Below, one piece after another: positions 20,454-29,427 of a DNA stretch of 29,427 nucleotides. Position 1 is the stretch's first letter; the number at the start of each line of letters is the position of its first letter. The DNA comes from Phoronis australis. Taxonomy: Eukaryota; Phoronida; Phoronidae. The notes under the pieces were generated by a model. It ran no database searches. It was not told the DNA's origin and saw nothing but the letters and a program-made list of their open reading frames with translations. The stretch spans positions 1 to 29,427 of the forward strand of contig NMRA01001293.1 in the NCBI GenBank assembly GCA_002633005.1, in the 5' to 3' direction. The position numbers and the translations under genes were made by a program.

Positions 20454-21072
20454 TTGTTTCCAAACCTCATTGTCCCGATTTGTACAATGCCAATATCAAC
20501 ACAGATCCAGTTATGCATTTTAATTTCTTCACTCGAAACCTTTATTGAATCTTAGGCATACTGTGCTGCCCGATATTGGCGTGTAAATATTATCTGAATT
20601 AAAACGAGAGCAAATGAAAGCTTACACAACATTCCAGATTTGTTACACGTAAGTGTCGTCCACAGTGCTTTAAAGGGATTATACTTTTGAATTGTTGAAG
20701 AGTTTTACGCAATGAAGGTTAATTTATTGTACAGGTCACTCCAGGCTTTCAATGAGCACTAAGAAAATCAGTCTGACGTAAAGAGGTTGAAGTTAAATCA
20801 AAATGGACTATAGCGACGACAAGGGGTTTAAAATTTTCAAGTGAATATTCTGAGTTATCCAGGAAGCCTAACTGTAAAAGACGCAACAAATTCTTGTCCT
20901 AAAGGCGATTGCACACACAGTACAAATTTCTTTCTCAAGCGATTTAGTAAAGTACAAAGTAATGTCATTGGCAGTCAAGGAAAACGTTCCCAATACTATC
21001 AAACCAGTATTTACAGATTGGATATTAGACATGCCAATCTAAATTTTAACAAAATCCATGGTCAACTTTTAG
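20274..21072. other. Intron 4, possibly including an alternative start of exon 5
   Basis: It contains the TA microsatellite. From 20842 to 21072 the frame of exon 5 is continuously open behind a phase-1 acceptor, discussed as an alternative exon start. Confidence 0.45.
20417..20451. repeat. (TA)17 microsatellite
   Basis: Uninterrupted TA dinucleotides in intron 4, likely length-variable. Confidence 0.95.
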
Positions 21073-21253
21073 TTTTGCAATCCCTCAAAAGTGTCTGCAA
21101 GGAAGAAGGTGGTTGTCCGAAAGGTTACGAATGCGTTACGTATAGAGACGGAGTATCGTACTGCAATGGAGAATGTTTGCTATATAAAGAGGGTATCTGC
21201 GCCAGTGACGGGGCTGTGTGTCATTTGAACGTATCGCATCAGCCGGAATGCAG
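21073..21253 (+). CDS. Mucin exon 5: Cys-rich EGF-like region, first part
   Basis: The acceptor is AACTTTTAG (ends 21072) and the donor is AG/GTACGA at 21254. It enters in phase 1 and leaves in phase 2. Eight cysteines occur in 60 residues: CKEEGGC, YEC, SYC, GEC, GIC, AVC and PEC. The last four, with the first two of the next exon, give C-x7-C-x6-C-x9-C-x-C-x13-C, an EGF-like pattern with the diagnostic C-x-C. The first four cysteines form a preceding half-module. The reading frame stays open upstream to about 20841, and a second phase-1 acceptor (TTTTCAAG ending 20841) would add 77 residues including SCPKGDC. I prefer the 21073 start because it joins SEA directly to the Cys-rich module and has a better pyrimidine tract. 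Confidence 0.8.
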
Positions 21254-21692
21254 GTACGAAAAGATGTATCTGATACACAAGTGGGTCACTCGTTTCGTAT
21301 TATGTCAGTGTGGTAACTTGTTAGTGAGACTCATGTTGACAACTGGGTTGAACCAGTGGGATTTTTAAATCCCACTGTAAATTAGGGCACAATTAAATAT
21401 AAGACATTGTACGTAAATAATCAGATGGAATAATATACCATGTCTGTATTGAAAGTAATTTATGTGATAACTCAGATGAAGGCCGAATCAAACCACATGT
21501 GGCAGAGAACTCGTATAAGATAACATTTCAATAAATAGTCCGACGAAAGTCTTAAACTTACGGCGACTGTATTGGAGAGCAAAAAAGTGATGGATCAAAT
21601 GCATTATCAAGCAAATGCGTGACATCTACGCACTCTGATGACACAACTAAGAATAACATTTATCTACATTTGTTAGAGCCTTTTTCTTTCAG

Positions 21693-21863
21693 GTGCGGTC
21701 CCGATTTCATCCAAATGAACGCCTTCAACGACAAATGTCAGTCGAAAACGACAGTTATAGCTTTCATTTGCGGAACAGCAGGAGGAATACTCTTCTTGGT
21801 AATTTTCATTGTAAGCCTCGCCTGTGGAATCAAGTTGAGGAAGGCGAATAGATATAAGCAAGG
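21693..21863 (+). CDS. Mucin exon 6: end of EGF-like domain and transmembrane helix
   Basis: The acceptor is TTTTTCTTTCAG (ends 21692), a strong site. The donor is GG/GTGAGT at 21864. Phase is 2 at both ends. The exon starts RCGPDFIQMNAFNDKC, completing the EGF-like domain. A helix VIAFICGTAGGILFLVIFIV followed by SLACGI then spans the membrane. The basic stop-transfer run KLRKANRYKQ follows, giving an N-out, C-in orientation consistent with the signal peptide. The two cysteines in the helix could be palmitoylated, which is speculation. This exon anchors the identification as a membrane-bound rather than secreted mucin. Confidence 0.9.
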
Positions 21864-22076
21864 GTGAGTCATTTTTTCAAATTTCAGACGAAAGCGAACA
21901 GACGAATTCGACCAGTGTTGCCCCTACGTGGAACAAACTTTTGGGTATTATTGACAACAATTGCCTATACAATGTCAAATGATGTTTCTTTTAGAAATAA
22001 TGTATGGGGAAATAATATAATGGAATAATGTAATCTAGTGAAACAGATTTTACATGCTTGCTTTTTATGTTGACAG

Positions 22077-22167
22077 CATCAACGATAATGTGAGCATAGC
22101 TTCCGATGACCTTTACCATCTACGGCTGATGCGAACGGAAAGAGAGATTAACGATTACGATAATGAG
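22077..22167 (+). CDS. Mucin exon 7: cytoplasmic tail, part 1
   Basis: The acceptor is TTTATGTTGACAG (ends 22076) and the donor is GAG/GTTTGT at 22168. It enters in phase 2 and leaves in phase 0. It encodes 30 residues of acidic tail including DNVSIASDDLYHLRLMRTE and NDYDNE. No domain is recognised. If the donor is not used, translation would stop within 13 codons (TAG near 22201), giving a shorter tail. Confidence 0.75.
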
Positions 22168-23563
22168 GTTTGTTTTCTGCAGCCTGATGCTAGTCAGCTC
22201 TAGAGCTCTCCGCCGACGTAGTTTCCTGCAAAGAAAACAAGATCTCGCAAAACCCCGCAAAATCTCGCGAATGAAAAGCAAACGTTTTGCGAACATGCTC
22301 CTGAGCCTACCAGCTTGGCCTAGTGTCGGCAATTGGAATGATTGGGCGATGATATAGACGCATTGAGATAAGGAAAGCAATCCATCGCTTATTGGATACA
22401 ATGCAATGTTTCTTTCCCACAAGCGAGGATCTGTGGCTGCAACTGCAAGCTTATGTCTCATTTCTACGGAACTCGGCAGAGTTCATTGTTGTATATACAT
22501 GTACGACGAAACATGGGGTAACGAAAACCGTGTTGTGATAAAACGCTTCAATGTTACTCACCAAAACACCTGCCTCCCTGATTAATTCACCAGGAACTTT
22601 GGTTTCCAAGACGGTTTTCATTCCATAATTAGATTAGTTTCTGATGTTACAAAAATCTCCAGATACAGATGAATTGTATTGCCTGACAAAAAGTTCGCCA
22701 ATGCCTTTCTTGTTTTAATGTCATTGTAACCCCGGGCATTATTGTCGAGAGAAGACGTTTATTCTCTACTTGGAATCGAGCCCAAGGCCCCTGCAGTCGA
22801 AATCAGACTTTCTGTTGGCGGAGCTAATACTCTTCAATAAATGACAGAGTGTTTTAAGCGTGTGCAATCAAAGATATGCGTAATGCCGGTGCATCAATGA
22901 GACAGGCACAAACGTTGTAGCTTTTCTCCATTGTGACATAGAAATTCAAAAACCGCCTGACACTTACGACGTATGAAATCATTTCTGGTCGATAACGACC
23001 TTTTGAAACATTTTATAGCCTGGATTTTTGACAGAGTTATCTCGCTTCACAGTACTCGTATGCAAATGGTGGCGCAGTTTTTATCGTATTAAGTAGCCGA
23101 CTGCACTTGTAGTATATGTAGTCGTAAGGTAGGGAAACTCACATTGGAATCAGCATGATTGCACTGTGCAACGTTTTCAAGTCCTTGGCCCATACATTCG
23201 TCATATGTTTAGATTTTCTACATTCTGTGAAAAAGAGGGATATCCTTTGTTGACGTGATTTATCAAGATCAAAAATAACGAATGTTTTAATAGCGTCTTT
23301 CTGCCCTAAATCCATTCTACCCCTTTGAGAAAGGGTTTATCACAGGTCAAGTGATGCATAAAATTTTCAAACACATTTCCAGGTTACAGCAGTGCAACTT
23401 GCTACTCGACAATTAAGGGTGAAAGAAGAGAAGAATAGAAAACATTTACAGCGATAATGACAGTCGTTGCAAATTTTATTGATATATCTGAGCAAGTTTC
23501 CTCTCTCTGCACTCAATAAGTACCAGCCTGAGTTCTAAAGACGTGCTTTTTTATTTCATTCAG
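22168..23563. other. Intron 7: no gene seen
   Basis: 1.4 kb with no supported exon, RNA gene or repeat. The short frames at its start are read-through of exon 7. Confidence 0.45.
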
Positions 23564-23644
23564 GGATACATGACGGATAGAACGTCTTCTACCAAGGATG
23601 AACGTTTTGTAGTGAACCTTGCTAGTGTGGACACTACGACATCG
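23564..23644 (+). CDS. Mucin exon 8: cytoplasmic tail, part 2
   Basis: The acceptor is TTTATTTCATTCAG (ends 23563) and the donor is TCG/GTAAGT at 23645. Phase is 0 on both sides, so the exon could be skipped without a frameshift. It encodes 27 residues, GYMTDRTSSTKDERF then VVNLASVDTTTS. It is Ser/Thr-rich but now cytoplasmic, so phosphorylation rather than O-glycosylation would be relevant. No known motif is certain. Confidence 0.75.
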
Positions 23645-24605
23645 GTAAGTTAACATTTACATTTGTATGATCTTGAGACAATTAGCCGTTTAATCAGAGG
23701 TAAGAGATATGTATTAACACTCATGTCGACTTTTTGTTCATGTTTATTTTATAAATTTTCTTCAACTGAAGCATTTGTATTCCTTCCCAAATCATAGTGA
23801 GACAGAACAAATTTCCAAACTGAATACATAAAGCATTGCATTGACACCAGCTTTATGTCAGAGTATTGTTAAAAATTTAAATGTTAGCGTAAAAACGAAG
23901 TGTAAAACACGACCGTTTGTTGAGCCTAACGCACGGCGTCCTGCTACCACTGCCATAACTTACATTATTAAAATTACAAAGTTTGCAGGTTATACAGTAC
24001 TCTAGACAAATGCTCAAATTTGACTAATCGTATCTCATGAACGGTTGATCTACTAGATTTGAAATGGAACTTTCAAGTACTATGTATTGTGTACTGCTCT
24101 AGCAAACTCTGCGAGGAATTGTTCTAAAAATGATCTACTTAAGCCCCACAAATTAGGAAACAGGATTTTTGTGAAAAAACAAAAGCTGCACAACACGAAA
24201 ACGAAGAGATAATTTTTAAAAAAATTATCACCTTTTTTGAAAGTTCGTCTTGAATGGACATTTCTTTTCTGCTACGTTTACGAAAACGACATGGGTCTAG
24301 TGCCGCAATCAATGTCTATGAAGTCAAATATCAAGTTCCGTATACTTTCTGATTTCAGAAATCATATTCTGTAACTAGGTTATATTTCATGATTTTGTAG
24401 ATATTGGGCTGGATGTAATGACATCTGGATAAGGTCCTACATCACTTAAATCTACATTGTATCACTTTAAGAATGAAATCTAATTTTCATAAAGCTAATT
24501 TCCAATCATTTACTAGAGACCCTATGATATATAGATTTGTTGTCGTAAAATTTTTAACAAGCAGTGTACACTGATCATCCATTGTTACCAAAAATCTTGT
24601 TTTAG
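23645..24605. other. Intron 8: no gene seen
   Basis: AT-rich, with only the flanking splice sites supported. Confidence 0.45.
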
Positions 24606-24794
24606 TTTAAAATCCAACGACCGGAAGTCAGCAGTGTGCCCATAGGAGTGCATGCACAGAATGCTAACAACAAGCGATTGTCCACTGTCTCGTCAACGGG
24701 GAAACGGCCAAGCTTTAAGGAGAAAAGGAATTCAATTGACGAATTTAATACCGAACCAGAATCACAAAACTTTGTGGACTACTCTGCAAAATAG
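24606..24794 (+). CDS. Mucin exon 9: C-terminus and stop codon
   Basis: The acceptor is CTTGTTTTAG (ends 24605); phase is 0. It encodes 62 residues and then TAG at 24792-24794. The tail is basic in the middle (KRLSTVSSTGKRPSFKEKR) with several R/K-x-S sites typical of basophilic kinases, then acidic (NSIDEFNTEPESQ) and ends NFVDYSAK. The C-terminus does not match a class I PDZ ligand. Two Tyr residues in the tail (in DDLYH and VDYSAK) could be signalling sites. Function is inferred only from position. Confidence 0.8.
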   Translation, partial: FKIQRPEVSSVPIGVHAQNANNKRLSTVSSTGKRPSFKEKRNSIDEFNTEPESQNFVDYSAK

Positions 24795-24819
24795 CAAGCC
24801 TTTACAGATGTGAATTCGT

Positions 24820-24825
24820 AATAAA
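24820..24825 (+). terminator. Candidate polyadenylation signal AATAAA
   Basis: This is the first AATAAA after the mucin stop codon, 25 bases downstream. That is unusually close, giving a very short 3' UTR, but no other canonical hexamer was noticed for over 2 kb. Confidence 0.4.
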
Positions 24826-27800
24826 TTACGAAACTTATTTTACTTCAGAGTGGAAGGCGCATTTGATTGAAAGGAAGGATACTGGTGTAAATATAACCGC
24901 ATGCAGAAATCATTCTTGTCTAACATCCATTGTGGCCACCATCTCGTCAATTGGTGTGTGATGGCACGTTCAAACATTCTAGGCTTCATTTATTGGGATG
25001 GAAGCGTGTATGATGGCACCTGGTGACATACTCTGGTTCATAATTTGGTGACAATTGAAACATGCTAGTCTCTTCGAACTTCGCAAAATGTTTTAATTGA
25101 CCGCCAGGGAATGATGTATTTATTTACAACATTTGTTAGGAACACAGAACATGGAGGTCACCTCTTTCACGTAGATGTTAGTTGCCAAGAAATGACACCA
25201 CTTTTCTACTACAGGTATCTGGCTTATTCAAAAGCTATAGACAATGCTTTTCAGAAAACTACTTGTTGGGGTGCTGATGTAATTTAAACATGTTTAAAAT
25301 GTCTGTTTGAACAGATTTTATCACATTTGTATTGTCATGGTGTTCTTAAAAGTGCTTATCATTGATCACCACTAGTTTGCCACATACTCAAACTTTTTTC
25401 TAAGGAAAAAGTAATAGCTGAAAAGGGCTGGATAAATGACAAACCGAAACGTCGTGTATAAGTTGATGTAAATAGACCAATATTTTATGAGACGACATTA
25501 GTGTCTTTCAAGAAAGTATGATTTAAAGGGTTCAAGGTACTCCTGGTAAATGGCTGAGCAATATTGAACCACCCCCATGGAACCACATTACTGTCGTGTG
25601 TACAATACCATACATTTAAAGCTGTGCTTGAATTGTTTTAGTTGTTTATAACCTTATAGATTCGTACTTAACATTCGTGTACAGGATACCACAAATATAG
25701 TGACATTAATAGTAAGTTAGGTGAACAGGGGAAGAGCGCTTCTGTGCGTGTGACTAGCAAAGACGTTTGATGTGTTTCATGTATAATTTAGACCTAGCAG
25801 AAAATGTGAACGGTCTTTTGATGTCTTATTTTCTAGCAAAGGTGACTAGCGTGCGTTTGGATATGTTTGAGAGTGTTTTGTTTGTATTAGTTTTGTACTT
25901 AAGTATTGAGTTTAAAAGGGCACACTCTGTCATAGGACTGAAACTGCTTATTATATATTTTTGTTGGGCTTCTTGAAGCTATCAAATTTCTTAGTTTTGT
26001 TTGATGTCCTACAAATCGCCAAGCTTAGCTTTCAATAATCACTTATTCCAAAAAATCTATGGCTAAATTTCGCCTACGTTTGACTTCATTTTTATAAAAT
26101 TTGACAATCAAAATTAAAATAACTTCAAATATAAGGTAAATGGTACTTGGTATCCCGAGCAAGCTTTCAAGAACAGAAAAAGACTATTTCAGAAAATTTG
26201 AGAGTGCCTTTAGTTTTATTTCAAACTCAGTAACCTCAGCTGTTCGTACAAACTACAAAATTCACACAATTGAAAATACCTTACCCAATATCAGAGCTCG
26301 TCAAAAAAAGGCCTAAATAATTTCTTTCCTAAATTTTGTGAGTATCAAGAACCGGATTCGATTCTGTGAATAATTCGATTGCATGCGTCTAACAAATTTT
26401 CGAACTTCGGCACCTTTCTTCAGTTAAGTTAGGAGGGGAGGAGGCAGGGTAGAATATTAGCCAGGATTTTGCTGTCAGATATTAGAACCCCCAAACTGCC
26501 AAATGGAATCTGGGAGAAGTTTAGTGGGGGCCATGGCCACCTTGGGTCTCATCTAAATTCGCCTCTGTTACTGTATTTCACATGTAACCATCACATTAAA
26601 AATACATTTGTATTGCCAACAGTTTTCACAGTTATAATTGTTGTTACAAAACGGATAATTAACGAGCAAGTATATACGAGCCACGCTGGGGCTACAGAGA
26701 CGAATAGTTTCAAAGTAGCCTGCCTGTGGATGCTTACTACGGTATACATGTCGTGGAAGCATTTTTAACGATTCAAGACTTATAAAATATTCGACTGCTC
26801 AGCATTATCTAGTTGCAGCAATAAGTTTTCAGCACTTTAAACCTTCAAGTGTTACTCTGCTGCTAATTCACTAAAAAGCATCTTTATGAAGCTGCATTTT
26901 CATACCGAAGAGATTGTAGCATGTGACGAATACCAAAGAACGGAAATACAAGAGGTATTATATTTTCGCAAAACTACGTTCACTAAAACACTAACATTGT
27001 AATGTTCGTTAAAACGAAGACTTTCAAATACACATAAGCTCACCTCATTACATCAGCAAAAGACAGAACACAGGAAAACACCAAATGTGCATGTCCAGAC
27101 ACTCGTTTGGCAAAACGTAGCTGCGCATAAGGTAATAGTAATATCATCAAAGTCATGGCTTTCAAATCCACTTCCTTTTTTTAACAAAACCACCGACAAA
27201 AACCCCACGTAGACAAAATTTTATTTAGCTAGTCTGCAATTGCAATTAATATAATATTATAAACAATAAATTGGATAATTGAAATTTTAGTTGATTTGTT
27301 GTAAAGCCAAACTTACTGATATGGTAACTTTAAATGATCAAAACGATCGTTATGCCACAGAGAAAAACGGTTACTTTAAATTTATTGTTCAGAAACTAAG
27401 GTAATACACTTGTGTGACATGCATTGATTTCAATGCACATCATTATGAACAACATGTTTCTAGTGTGAAACTATGTAACGACACTATGAATTACAACATA
27501 ACAAGATTTTGTAGCAAAGACAGTGCGCAGAGGCGTGAATCGGAAAGTGGCATGCTACGCTAAGTCGTGTGGCGTTTGTAATCCTTTAGTTTCTCAAATA
27601 AGACTTTTGTGAAAATGCATGACAAAAAGAAACAATATTTTGGTAAATTGTAACAGCATTTTTTGAGATTTTATCTATAACATCTATAACATACGGGAAC
27701 TCTCCATGTAATTGAGTAATTTACCCTTTTGTTTTGGTAAATTTTCCTAACAAAACAAGGGCACGTGACCTGACATAATTAACGTTAAAAGTTGAATTTT

Positions 27801-28127
27801 GCAGAATTACTACTTTCTGAAAATTAATACTTTGCTCACTTAATTGGTGCAGTTTTGTAAATGTCTATGTAAATTTAGACTGGTCATTAAGGTTCATAAC
27901 TTCAAAACATAACCAATGAATTAGTTGTACACGGTGATGACGTAACACTATCAACACAGCGCATGAGGCTGTTGGGGCATAAATTGTATTTCATGAACGT
28001 TTTTGACAAAGTAAATGTTCGAAAAATCAAATTGATCCATATTGTCGTGGATATTGCTTACAGAAATTCATATTAAATGCAATGTTCGTCCACAGGCGTC
28101 CTCAGCTTATCATCGTTCCCAATATCA
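24826..28127. other. Intergenic region downstream of the mucin gene
   Basis: No convincing coding frame, RNA gene or repeat was found in 3.3 kb. Frames at 25767-25976 and 26469-26768 have no recognisable content. Splice-fragmented or UTR sequence of a neighbouring gene could be missed. Confidence 0.4.
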
Positions 28128-28465
28128 CAAGGTATGACACTCGGGACTAGAAATTCTACGGGTGCTTTAATTCACAGAACTCAATAAATACTACAAAAAC
28201 AGGGGTTCAACAAACCATGAGCAATTGTTCTTTCTTCTAATACCATTTACGGTGTCCTGCTCCAGCGAGTTCGCAAGAAATTTGCGGTCAAAGCACAAAC
28301 GCAGCGAACACGCTGGAGCAGAATACCGTAAATATCATTAGAAGAAAGAACAATTGCTCATGGTTTGTTGAACTCGTTTTGTGTAAATTCATTGAGTTTT
28401 GTGTTTGACATGGAAGGCTGAATTGAAGCACCCGTGGAATTTCTAGTCCCGAGTGTCAAACCTTG
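28128..28465. repeat. Foldback (hairpin) element of 338 bp
   Basis: The outer ends pair as CAAGGTATGACACTCGGGAC with GTCCCGAGTGTCAAACCTTG. The inner arms pair almost perfectly: the GTTCAACAAACCATGAGC, AATTGTTCTTTCTTCTAAT and TTTACGGT blocks on the left each have an inverted partner on the right. The stem reaches CTGCTCCAGCG on the left and CGCTGGAGCAG on the right, leaving a centre of about 45 bp. This is the structure of a foldback MITE. No transposase is encoded. Confidence 0.88.
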
Positions 28466-28475
28466 ATTGTATATA

Positions 28476-28506
28476 TATATAAATAGTGTATTGGGGACGA
28501 TCAGAA
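28476..28506 (+). promoter_or_regulatory. Core promoter: TATA box plus initiator-like site
   Basis: TATATAAATAG at 28476-28486 is a near-consensus TATA box. An initiator-like TCAGAAG follows at 28501 with its A at 28503, 27 bases from the TATA start, which is proper spacing. It sits 52 bases before the ATG at 28555. Ten bases separate it from the foldback element. Confidence 0.5.
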
Positions 28507-28554
28507 GCTGAGCACAGTTCAGTGAACCATCTTCAATTCATCTACTCTATAGCG

Positions 28555-28716
28555 ATGTTCACGTATACTATACTCGTAGTCTTTGTCACTGTCTTCCACA
28601 AGGGTGCTCACGGCTTTCTTCACTGTACTTCTGGCAATGACACAATGACATTACTGATGGACGTTCTAGGCTATACATGTGCATTTCAGCAATGGAAAGC
28701 AATTCTGCTTTCTTGA
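28555..28716 (+). CDS. Small possibly secreted protein of 53 residues, function unknown
   Basis: The ATG at 28555 follows a TATA/initiator promoter and opens a frame to TGA at 28714-28716. The N-terminus MFTYTILVVFVTVFHKGAHG resembles a signal peptide, with a hydrophobic core and a plausible cleavage after the small residues AHG. The mature part would be about 33 residues with two cysteines (LHCTSG and YTCAF) spaced by 17 residues, enough for one disulfide loop. Lacking a recognised family, it could be a small secreted peptide, the first exon of a longer spliced gene, or a chance frame. The frame continues open upstream to 28486 without another ATG. Confidence 0.4.
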   Translation: MFTYTILVVFVTVFHKGAHGFLHCTSGNDTMTLLMDVLGYTCAFQQWKAILLS

Positions 28717-29427
28717 AGTTGCTCAAAATTTCGGGAGTTTCAATATGCTACTCTTCCAGCTAAAATGAGACGATCCTTTGTCAATGGACTAGGCTCTGAG
28801 ATAGGTTAGGAAAGATTAATATGGAATGATAATGGCTTGAAGTTCTGGTTGCTGGCAACCATCATGAACCTGTTGCACACTTCCTTGAGCACTGACTCCG
28901 TTTCATGTTGAAATTCAGTGGGCACGGATAGGCCGTAAAATGCAACAATTTCGTAAAATTGCAACAACTGTTATATTTTACGTCATTGTTATATCTTACG
29001 CTGCTAGACCTCTCCTAAACAAGTTGTTACATTTTACGCAACTGTTACATTTTACTTGGAATGTTCAGTAGTTTCTAGGACCTACATTTTAAAAGTCATA
29101 TGATCCGTTTTAAAAACACCGTGAATGTGAGTAAAAAATATTGAAACATACTCTCTGATACTTAATTAGAACGTTTCGTAAGTATGAGGTAATCTACTGT
29201 CTGTACATATTTCTTTTATTTTTCATTTTCTTAAAATCCGTGTGATCAAAACAAACGAATGTTACCAATAATACTGTGCGGTTTGACCTTTTGCAGCTCG
29301 AGACAAATAGTCAGCTGTTGAAGGTACTTCTTTGAAGAAGAGAGATTCGCCTTAGCGAGATAATTCATTCGTTTCTTGAACATTTTGATGACGATATTGC
29401 TCCCTGTATGAGCTGAATTATATGAAA
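28717..29427. other. Terminal region: motif cluster, no gene seen
   Basis: Apart from the six-copy motif at 28935-29055, no coding frame or RNA gene was found. Confidence 0.45.
28935..29055. repeat. Cluster of six copies of a 13-14-bp motif in both orientations
   Basis: The motif TGTTAYATTTTACG appears on the plus strand at 28969-28982, 28987-29000 (one change), 29025-29038 and 29043-29055. Inverted copies (GTAAAATGCAACA and GTAAAATTGCAACA) lie at 28935-28947 and 28953-28966. Inverted copies are all on the left and direct copies on the right, so the region can fold back on itself. Confidence 0.8.

Larger units (their letters stand above)
4734..24794 (+). other. Gene model: single-pass transmembrane mucin with SEA and EGF-like domains, nine coding exons
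   Basis: The model joins nine exons with GT-AG borders: 4754-4823, 15542-17879, 19560-19675, 19982-20273, 21073-21253, 21693-21863, 22077-22167, 23564-23644, 24606-24794. Intron phases run 1, 1, 0, 1, 2, 2, 0, 0, and both sides of every junction agree, which is strong internal support. The product is a signal peptide, a Ser/Thr repeat domain, a SEA domain, an EGF-like Cys-rich region, a transmembrane helix and a cytoplasmic tail. About 967 residues are readable and an unknown number lie in the assembly gap. The family (SEA/EGF membrane mucins, as in vertebrate MUC3/12/13/17-type proteins) is known for epithelial surface protection and signalling; I infer that role here from architecture only. 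Weak points are intron 1, which is 10.7 kb and could hide further exons, and the start of exon 5, which has an alternative. Orthology to any named mucin is not claimed. Confidence 0.85.

Overview
The window looks like nuclear genomic DNA of a metazoan, most likely a marine invertebrate. It is AT-rich and gene-sparse, carries GT-AG introns, decayed non-LTR retrotransposons, foldback elements and satellite arrays, and contains one large multi-exon gene for a transmembrane mucin. I see no bacterial, plastid or mitochondrial gene organisation. The species cannot be fixed from the sequence alone.

The main content is one plus-strand gene from about 4734 to 24794, rebuilt here as nine coding exons whose intron phases all agree: 4754-4823, 15542-17879, 19560-19675, 19982-20273, 21073-21253, 21693-21863, 22077-22167, 23564-23644 and 24606-24794. 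In order they encode a signal peptide, a very long Ser/Thr-rich domain of 26-residue tandem repeats in a single exon (interrupted by a 626-N assembly gap), a SEA domain split over two exons, a Cys-rich EGF-like region, one transmembrane helix and a cytoplasmic tail of about 130 residues. This is the layout of SEA/EGF membrane mucins: a glycosylated brush outside the cell, a SEA module that may be self-cleaved next to the membrane, and a tail with possible phosphorylation sites.

Layout: 1-4733 is upstream DNA with a decayed LINE on the minus strand (2211-3090), a 12-bp hairpin near 3700 and an isolated exon-like segment ending at 911. Intron 1 (4824-15541, 10.7 kb) is packed with repeats. It holds a dispersed repeat pair (6466-6762 and 8446-8734), a tRNA-like element (7711-7786) beside a second LINE remnant (7790-8455), and two 1.6-kb copies of a satellite built from ~432-bp units (9272-12497). 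It also holds a 56-bp hairpin-bearing tandem array (12535-12788), a foldback hairpin (13237-13432) and a pair of 129-bp direct repeats (13968-14637). Introns 2-8 are ordinary apart from a (TA)n tract.

Downstream of the mucin, 24795-28127 shows no recognisable gene. It is followed by a 338-bp foldback element (28128-28465), and directly after that by a TATA box, an initiator-like site and a short ORF for a possibly secreted 53-residue protein (28555-28716). A cluster of six copies of a 13-14-bp motif lies at 28935-29055.

All calls come from reading the sequence. No alignment, expression data or profile search was available.
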